DNA of 9,323 bases, from contig JAEDNB010000076.1 in assembly GCA_016302725.1 (NCBI GenBank), forward strand, positions 1-9,323. The letters run 5' to 3'. The notes below the pieces were generated by a model. That model had not been told where the DNA came from and made no database searches. It was given only the letters and a program-made list of their open reading frames with translations. Positions 6,297 to 9,323 of this stretch are shown here, piece after piece (positions within the stretch are counted from its first letter, which is position 1; each line of letters starts with the position of its first letter). The position numbers were made by a program, and so were the translations under genes. The DNA is from Lentisphaeria bacterium. GTDB taxonomy: Bacteria > Verrucomicrobiota > Lentisphaeria > Oligosphaerales > Oligosphaeraceae.

Positions 6297-8852
6297 TCAG
6301 AGGAATCCCAGGGTGAGTTGATTGGGGTTGGCGGCGGGGGAGCGTTTGCCCCTCCGCTTTGTCTCGGCGAGTTTGGGGCGGGTGCGGTCGTTTTCGTCGA
6401 ACTCGTTGGATTCCAGGTTTTCCAGCACCTGCTGGGCCCGTTTCAGGATGGGCTTGGGGATGCCGGCCAGGCGGGCCACGTGGATGCCGTAGCTGCGGTC
6501 GGCGATGCCGGGGATGATTTTCCGGAGGAAGAGGATTTCCTCCCCCTGTTCCCGCACCAGGACCGTGTAGTTGCGCAGGCCTGGCTTGGAGAGGGCCAGG
6601 TCGGTGAGTTCGTGGTAGTGGGTGGCGAAGAGGGTTCTCGCCTTGGCGGCGGGGGTGTCGTGGAGATATTCGGCGATGGCCCAGGCCAGGGAGAGCCCGT
6701 CGAAGGTGGAGGTGCCCCGTCCGATTTCATCCAGGATGATGAGGCTTTTTGGGGTGGCGTGATTGAGAATGTTGGCGGTTTCCACCATTTCCACCATGAA
6801 GGTGGACTGTCCCCGGGAGAGGTCGTCGGCGGCGCCCACCCGGGTGAAGATGCGGTCGGCCAGTCCGATGCGGGCGGCGCGGGCGGGGATAAAGGAGCCC
6901 ATCTGTGCCATGAGGACCAGGAGTGCCACCTGTCGGATGTAGGTGGACTTTCCCGCCATGTTGGGTCCCGTGATGAGGGCGATTTGCCCGTCGTTGGCGT
7001 CCAGGTGGCAGTCATTGGGCACGAAGGGGGTGTCGGTCATGCGGGCGTCCAGGACGGGATGGCGTCCATCCAGGATTTCCAAGACGGGGTCTTCCAGGAT
7101 TTCGGGGCGGACATATTGGTATTGGTTGGCGACCTGAGCCAGGCTTTCCAGGCAATCCACCTGTGCGATGGCGCGTGCGCTCCTCTGGATGGCGGGGAGA
7201 TGTTGGCAGACCTGCTGCCGCATTTCCTGGAAGAGTTCGTATTCCAGGGCGCGGGACTTTTCGTCGGCCCCCAGGACCTTGTCCTCGATTTCCTTGAGTT
7301 CCGGGGTGATGAAGCGTTCTCCGTTGACGATGGTCTGCTTTCGGATATACTCCTGGGGGACCTGGTCCAGGAAGCTTTTTGTGATTTCGATGAAATATCC
7401 GAAGACCTTGTTGAATCGGACCTTGAGGGATTTGATTCCGGTGCGTTGCTGTTCCTGGAGCTGGTATTGTGCGATCCAGTCCTTGCCCTCGGAGGAGGCG
7501 GTTCGGAGGATATCCAGTTCCTGGTTGTATCCCGCCTGGAAGAGTCCTCCGTCGTGGATGGTTGCCGGGGGTTCCTCCACCACGGCGCGGCGGATTTCGC
7601 CGGCCAGCTGTGGCATTTCCTCCATGGCCTCCCCCAGTTCCTGGAGGAGCGGTGCGGAGGCGTCCCGGAGGAGCGTCTTGAGTCCGGGGAGCATTTCCAG
7701 GGCATTTCGGAGGGCCACCAGATCCCGTGCGGTGGCGTTGCTGCCCACGGCCAGGCGGGTGACGGTGCGTTCCAGATCCCGGATGGCGGCGAGGCTCTCC
7801 CGGAGTTCTCCCAGGAGCATGGGCTTTTCCACCAGATTGCCCACGGAATCCTGGCGGCGGAGGATTTCCTGGCGTTTTCGGAGGGGGCGCAGCATCCAGT
7901 CCCGGAGGAGCCTGGCTCCCATGGGGGTGACCGTTTCATCCATCACGGAGAGGAGGGTGTTGTTCTTTTCCCCGGTGAAGAGGGGGTCCACCAATTCCAG
8001 GTTGCGCTGGGAGATGCGGTCCAGGATGAGGCATTCCCCTGGCTGGTAGGCGACGATGGAGGTGATGTTGGAGGCGTCCTTGCGGAGGTTTCTGCAGGCG
8101 TAGTGGAGGATTGCGCCGGCGGCGCCCAGGGCGACCTCCATGCCCCGGCAGCCGAAGCCATCCAGGGAGGCCACGTGGAAATGCCGTTGGAGTTCCTGGG
8201 TGGCCAAGGGGATGTCGAAGTGCCAGTCTTCCAGGGGAGTCCACTGGAGGCGGTAGGGGAGTTGCTGGGGGAAGCCGTTCTTTTCCCACTGTTCCAGGAG
8301 GGTGGCGGGGGCCAGGGCCTCGGCGGGATTCAGGCGGGTCACTTCAGCCTCCAGTTCCTCCCCATTGAGTTCGGCCACCCGGAATTCGCCGGTGGAGAGT
8401 TCCAGGGAGGCCAGCCCCCACAGGCCTCCCCGGGAGGCGGGCAGCAGGGCGGCCAGATAGTTGCTGCGGCGGTCATCCAGGAGGGAGTCCTCCATGACCG
8501 TGCCAGGGGAAATCACCTCGGTGATGTCCCGCCGCACCAGCCCCTTTGCCTGCTTGGCATCCTCCATCTGGTCGGCCAGGGCCACCTTGTACCCCGCCGC
8601 CAGCAACTTGGGCACGTAGAGGCGGACCGCCTTGTAGGGGACGCCGCAAAGGGGGGCGCCCGCCCGGCTGGTGAGGACCACATTCATGAGGCCCGCCGCA
8701 ATCTTGGCGTCCTCGAAAAACATCTCGTAGAAATCCCCCATGCGGAACATCAACAGGGTGTCCTTGGGCAGGGAGCGCTTCGCCTCCATGTATTGGCGCA
8801 TGCCAGGCGTCAGTTCGCCAACCGTGTTGGATTTGCTGGGGGTGTCCGTCAT
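6297..8852 (-). CDS. mutS: DNA mismatch repair protein MutS
   Basis: MutS binds mismatches and small loops as a dimer and uses ATP to recruit MutL. The 851 residues show the full MutS1 layout. The mismatch-recognition domain has MGDFYEMF (38-45), with the wedge Phe41 and Glu43 of the F-x-E motif. Connector and lever domains follow (about 130-590; clamp around 430-540), including RFNKVFGYFIEITKS (479-493). The ATPase domain has Walker A GPNMAGKST (629-637), GQSTFMVEM (681-689), Walker B LIILDEIGRGTSTFDG (704-719) and ATHYHEL (743-749). After a charged linker the protein ends with QLTLGF (845-850), which fits the hexapeptide form of the beta-clamp-binding motif. Start choice is supported by the usual distance to GDFYE; only a weak AGAG lies upstream. 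It is the first gene of the minus-strand run. No mutL is in the window. Confidence 0.97.
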   Translation of the reverse strand: MTDTPSKSNTVGELTPGMRQYMEAKRSLPKDTLLMFRMGDFYEMFFEDAKIAAGLMNVVLTSRAGAPLCGVPYKAVRLYVPKLLAAGYKVALADQMEDAKQAKGLVRRDITEVISPGTVMEDSLLDDRRSNYLAALLPASRGGLWGLASLELSTGEFRVAELNGEELEAEVTRLNPAEALAPATLLEQWEKNGFPQQLPYRLQWTPLEDWHFDIPLATQELQRHFHVASLDGFGCRGMEVALGAAGAILHYACRNLRKDASNITSIVAYQPGECLILDRISQRNLELVDPLFTGEKNNTLLSVMDETVTPMGARLLRDWMLRPLRKRQEILRRQDSVGNLVEKPMLLGELRESLAAIRDLERTVTRLAVGSNATARDLVALRNALEMLPGLKTLLRDASAPLLQELGEAMEEMPQLAGEIRRAVVEEPPATIHDGGLFQAGYNQELDILRTASSEGKDWIAQYQLQEQQRTGIKSLKVRFNKVFGYFIEITKSFLDQVPQEYIRKQTIVNGERFITPELKEIEDKVLGADEKSRALEYELFQEMRQQVCQHLPAIQRSARAIAQVDCLESLAQVANQYQYVRPEILEDPVLEILDGRHPVLDARMTDTPFVPNDCHLDANDGQIALITGPNMAGKSTYIRQVALLVLMAQMGSFIPARAARIGLADRIFTRVGAADDLSRGQSTFMVEMVETANILNHATPKSLIILDEIGRGTSTFDGLSLAWAIAEYLHDTPAAKARTLFATHYHELTDLALSKPGLRNYTVLVREQGEEILFLRKIIPGIADRSYGIHVARLAGIPKPILKRAQQVLENLESNEFDENDRTRPKLAETKRRGKRSPAANPNQLTLGFL

Positions 8853-8876
8853 GAAATACTCTGGTTCTCTCTCGTT

Positions 8877-8942
8877 CCTGGGAGGAAGGGGCCGACTTTC
8901 CCATTCCAGGTCGGCGAAAACCTCAATATACCCCCTCCCAGG
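8877..8942 (-). promoter_or_regulatory. Nested inverted repeat in the mutS upstream region
   Basis: CCTGGGAGG (8877-8885) is exactly complementary to CCTCCCAGG (8934-8942). Pairing continues for three more bases (8888-8890 with 8931-8933) across a two-base AA bulge. Inside lies a second inverted repeat, GCCGAC (8891-8896) and GTCGGC (8910-8915), with a 13-nt loop. The inner edge is 24 nt upstream of the mutS ATG. If transcription starts upstream of 8942, this would be a leader RNA structure; if it starts at the internal -10-like box, the outer palindrome could only act as DNA, for example as an operator. The sequence does not decide between these. Confidence 0.4.
8925..8930 (-). promoter_or_regulatory. 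Possible -10 box for the mutS-waaA-hrpB-aga run
   Basis: The minus strand reads TATATT here, about 72 nt upstream of the mutS start, in one of the few AT-rich spots near it. The hexamer 17 bp further upstream does not resemble TTGACA, so the promoter call rests on the -10 alone. No other gap in the run offers a better promoter. Confidence 0.25.
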
Positions 8943-9021
8943 ATAGGCCAGGACACCATGACGGACTGCTCGTAGGCAGAAACACGGAGGCGCTGCCGCT
9001 TAAACACGGAGACCACGGAAG

Positions 9022-9034
9022 GCGCCTGCGGCGC
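9022..9034. repeat. Hairpin 1 variant of the repeat element
   Basis: GCGCC and GGCGC pair across a TGC loop, placed between cores at 9014 and 9036. The equivalent hairpin in the other copies is GCCCGGC/GCCGGGC, so position and pairing are kept but the bases are not. Confidence 0.7.
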
Positions 9035-9051
9035 ACACGGAGACCACGGAG

Positions 9052-9079
9052 GGTTGGTCCATGCTGGCATGGCCCAACC
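9052..9079. repeat. Hairpin 2 of the plus-orientation copy
   Basis: GGTTGGTCCATGC (9052-9064) pairs with GCATGGCCCAACC (9067-9079) at 12 of 13 positions, with 2 nt between. Against the copies at 9150 and 9284, the fourth pair has changed from A-T to T-A, a compensatory change; the seventh pair has become a mismatch. Confidence 0.8.
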
Positions 9080-9149
9080 GGGTTAGTGTTTTTCCCAAGT
9101 TATTGCAACAAGGAAACAAAAATAGAAATCCCCCAAAAAAATACCCCCG

Positions 9150-9175
9150 GTAGGCCCATGCTGGCATGGGCCTAC
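9150..9175. repeat. Hairpin 2 of tandem unit 1
   Basis: Twelve-base perfect arms, GTAGGCCCATGC (9150-9161) and GCATGGGCCTAC (9164-9175), separated by TG. Almost a full palindrome, so it could form a cruciform or an RNA hairpin on either strand. Confidence 0.85.
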
Positions 9176-9193
9176 TCTCTGTGCTCTCCGTGT

Positions 9194-9209
9194 GCCCGGC
9201 TTGCCGGGC
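9194..9209. repeat. Hairpin 1 of tandem unit 1
   Basis: GCCCGGC and GCCGGGC arms with a TT spacer, identical to the hairpin at 20-35. Confidence 0.8.
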
Positions 9210-9223
9210 CTTCCGTGCCCTCC

Positions 9224-9323
9224 GTGTTTTTCCCAAGTTATTGCAACAAGGAAACAAAAAGAGAAATCCAAAAAAATACCCCCGGTAGGCCCATGCTGGC
9301 ATGGGCCTACCCTCTGTGCTCTC
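9224..9323 (-). repeat. Tandem repeat unit 2, cut by the window end
   Basis: This is the second copy of the 138-bp unit, in the same orientation as the first and nearly identical over the shared part. Its hairpin 2 has 13-bp perfect arms (9284-9296 and 9299-9311). The last 14 bases equal the first 14 bases of the window, so the missing remainder of this unit has the form seen at 1-52. The array may continue beyond the window. Confidence 0.85.
9284..9311. repeat. Hairpin 2 of tandem unit 2
   Basis: GGTAGGCCCATGC and GCATGGGCCTACC, 13-bp perfect arms with TG between. It is one base pair longer than the copy at 9150-9175, where the last pair is lost by a C to T change. Confidence 0.85.

Larger units (their letters stand above)
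8983..9085 (+). repeat. Diverged plus-orientation copy of the CACGGAG modular repeat
   Basis: CACGGAG/CACGGAA cores start at 8983, 9005, 9014, 9036 and 9045, giving spacings of 22, 9, 22 and 9. The two 22-bp intervals each hold a small hairpin: a weak one at 8988-9001 and GCGCC-TGC-GGCGC at 9022-9034. A longer hairpin follows at 9052-9079. Read forwards, it aligns module by module with the reverse complement of the 9145-9230 region: AAACACGGAG, CACGGAAGGC, first hairpin, GCACACGGAGA, second hairpin, ACCGGG. Stem sequences differ between the copies while pairing is kept. It ends against the tandem array at 9086. No gene is seen in 8853-9323. Confidence 0.8.
9086..9223 (-). repeat. Tandem repeat unit 1 (138 bp)
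   Basis: The unit begins GTGTTTTTCCCAAG and recurs at 9224. Read on the minus strand it holds the CACGGAG cores (9220, 9211, 9186, 9177; spacing 9, 25, 9), hairpin 1 at 9194-9209, hairpin 2 at 9150-9175, then GGGGGTA, seven T residues and a T-rich tail ending in CTTGTTGCAATAACTTGGG. Compared with the next copy it has three extra C residues at about 9130-9134, one T/G difference at 9123 and one T/C difference at 9176. The hairpin followed at a distance by a T-tract is only loosely terminator-like on the minus strand. Confidence 0.85.

Noticed and set aside
6297..8915. Many TCCAGG hexamers on the plus strand, which could suggest an uptake or Chi-like sequence
   Set aside because: On the coding strand these read CCTGGA, that is a C-ending codon followed by CTG and a GA-type codon. 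MutS has about twenty Leu-Glu and Leu-Asp pairs, enough to explain them by codon bias.
6237..8975. A 912-codon open frame on the plus strand opposite the whole of mutS, with similar long antisense frames at 2265-4472 and 928-2103
   Set aside because: Each shares codon boundaries with the minus-strand gene, so antisense stops would need TTA, CTA or TCA codons, which this GC-rich gene set avoids. The translations are low-complexity, rich in Gly and Glu, and show no domain, while the minus-strand proteins are clear family members.
9141..9175. Intrinsic terminator on the minus strand (hairpin 2 followed by seven T residues)
   Set aside because: Seven bases (GGGGGTA) separate the stem from the T-tract and no gene on the minus strand is known to end just before it in this window, so the call is not supported.
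9000..9302. A 100-codon minus-strand frame with a repeated block containing MPAWAYRGYFFG and FLFLFPCC, resembling a signal or lipoprotein leader
   Set aside because: It is a translation of the tandem repeat and hairpins. The ATG lies inside a palindrome, the repetition mirrors the DNA unit, and no ribosome binding site precedes it. The 3-bp difference between copies keeps frame but is a C-run length change.
8983..9323. CRISPR array
   Set aside because: Repeated cores are only about 7 bp, the intervals are 9 and 22-25 bp and hold related hairpins rather than unique spacers, and no cas gene is present.

Overview
This window looks like a piece of chromosome from a GC-rich, Gram-negative bacterium. 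The WaaA-type Kdo transferase implies a lipopolysaccharide outer membrane. The intergenic repeats built on a CACGGAG core resemble short repeats that I associate with Planctomycetes, Verrucomicrobia, Lentisphaerae and relatives. That placement is inference; the sequence carries no rRNA or other phylogenetic marker that I can place by eye.

Four complete genes lie on the minus strand and fill positions 85 to 8852. In transcription order they are mutS (mismatch repair ATPase, 851 aa), waaA (Kdo transferase, 440 aa), hrpB (DEAH-type helicase, 852 aa) and a GH36 alpha-galactosidase (726 aa). The gaps are 37 bp, 122 bp and an overlap of at most 10 bp, so they could form one transcription unit. They do not share one pathway: genome maintenance, lipid A core synthesis, a helicase of unclear role, and cytoplasmic galactoside hydrolysis. 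All four keep their key motifs. Shine-Dalgarno sequences are weak or absent before every start.

Two non-coding stretches carry nested inverted repeats. The waaA-hrpB gap holds a 100-nt element (4832-4931) closed by a 16-bp stem with inner hairpins, ending 17 nt before the hrpB start. The mutS leader holds a 66-bp nested inverted repeat (8877-8942) that surrounds a possible -10 box.

Both ends of the window are repeats. Positions 1-83 and 8983-9323 contain copies of a modular element: CACGGAG-like cores spaced by 9 bp or by 22-25 bp, a first hairpin whose stem sequence differs between copies, a second longer hairpin centred on CATGC/GCATG, and an A/T-tract tail. On the right, a diverged copy in plus orientation abuts a 138-bp tandem array in minus orientation. 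The first and last 14 bases of the window are identical, so the segment either sits between same-orientation repeats or was cut there by an assembler. The structured repeats and the 100-nt inter-gene element are the parts most worth following; the coding genes are ordinary family members.
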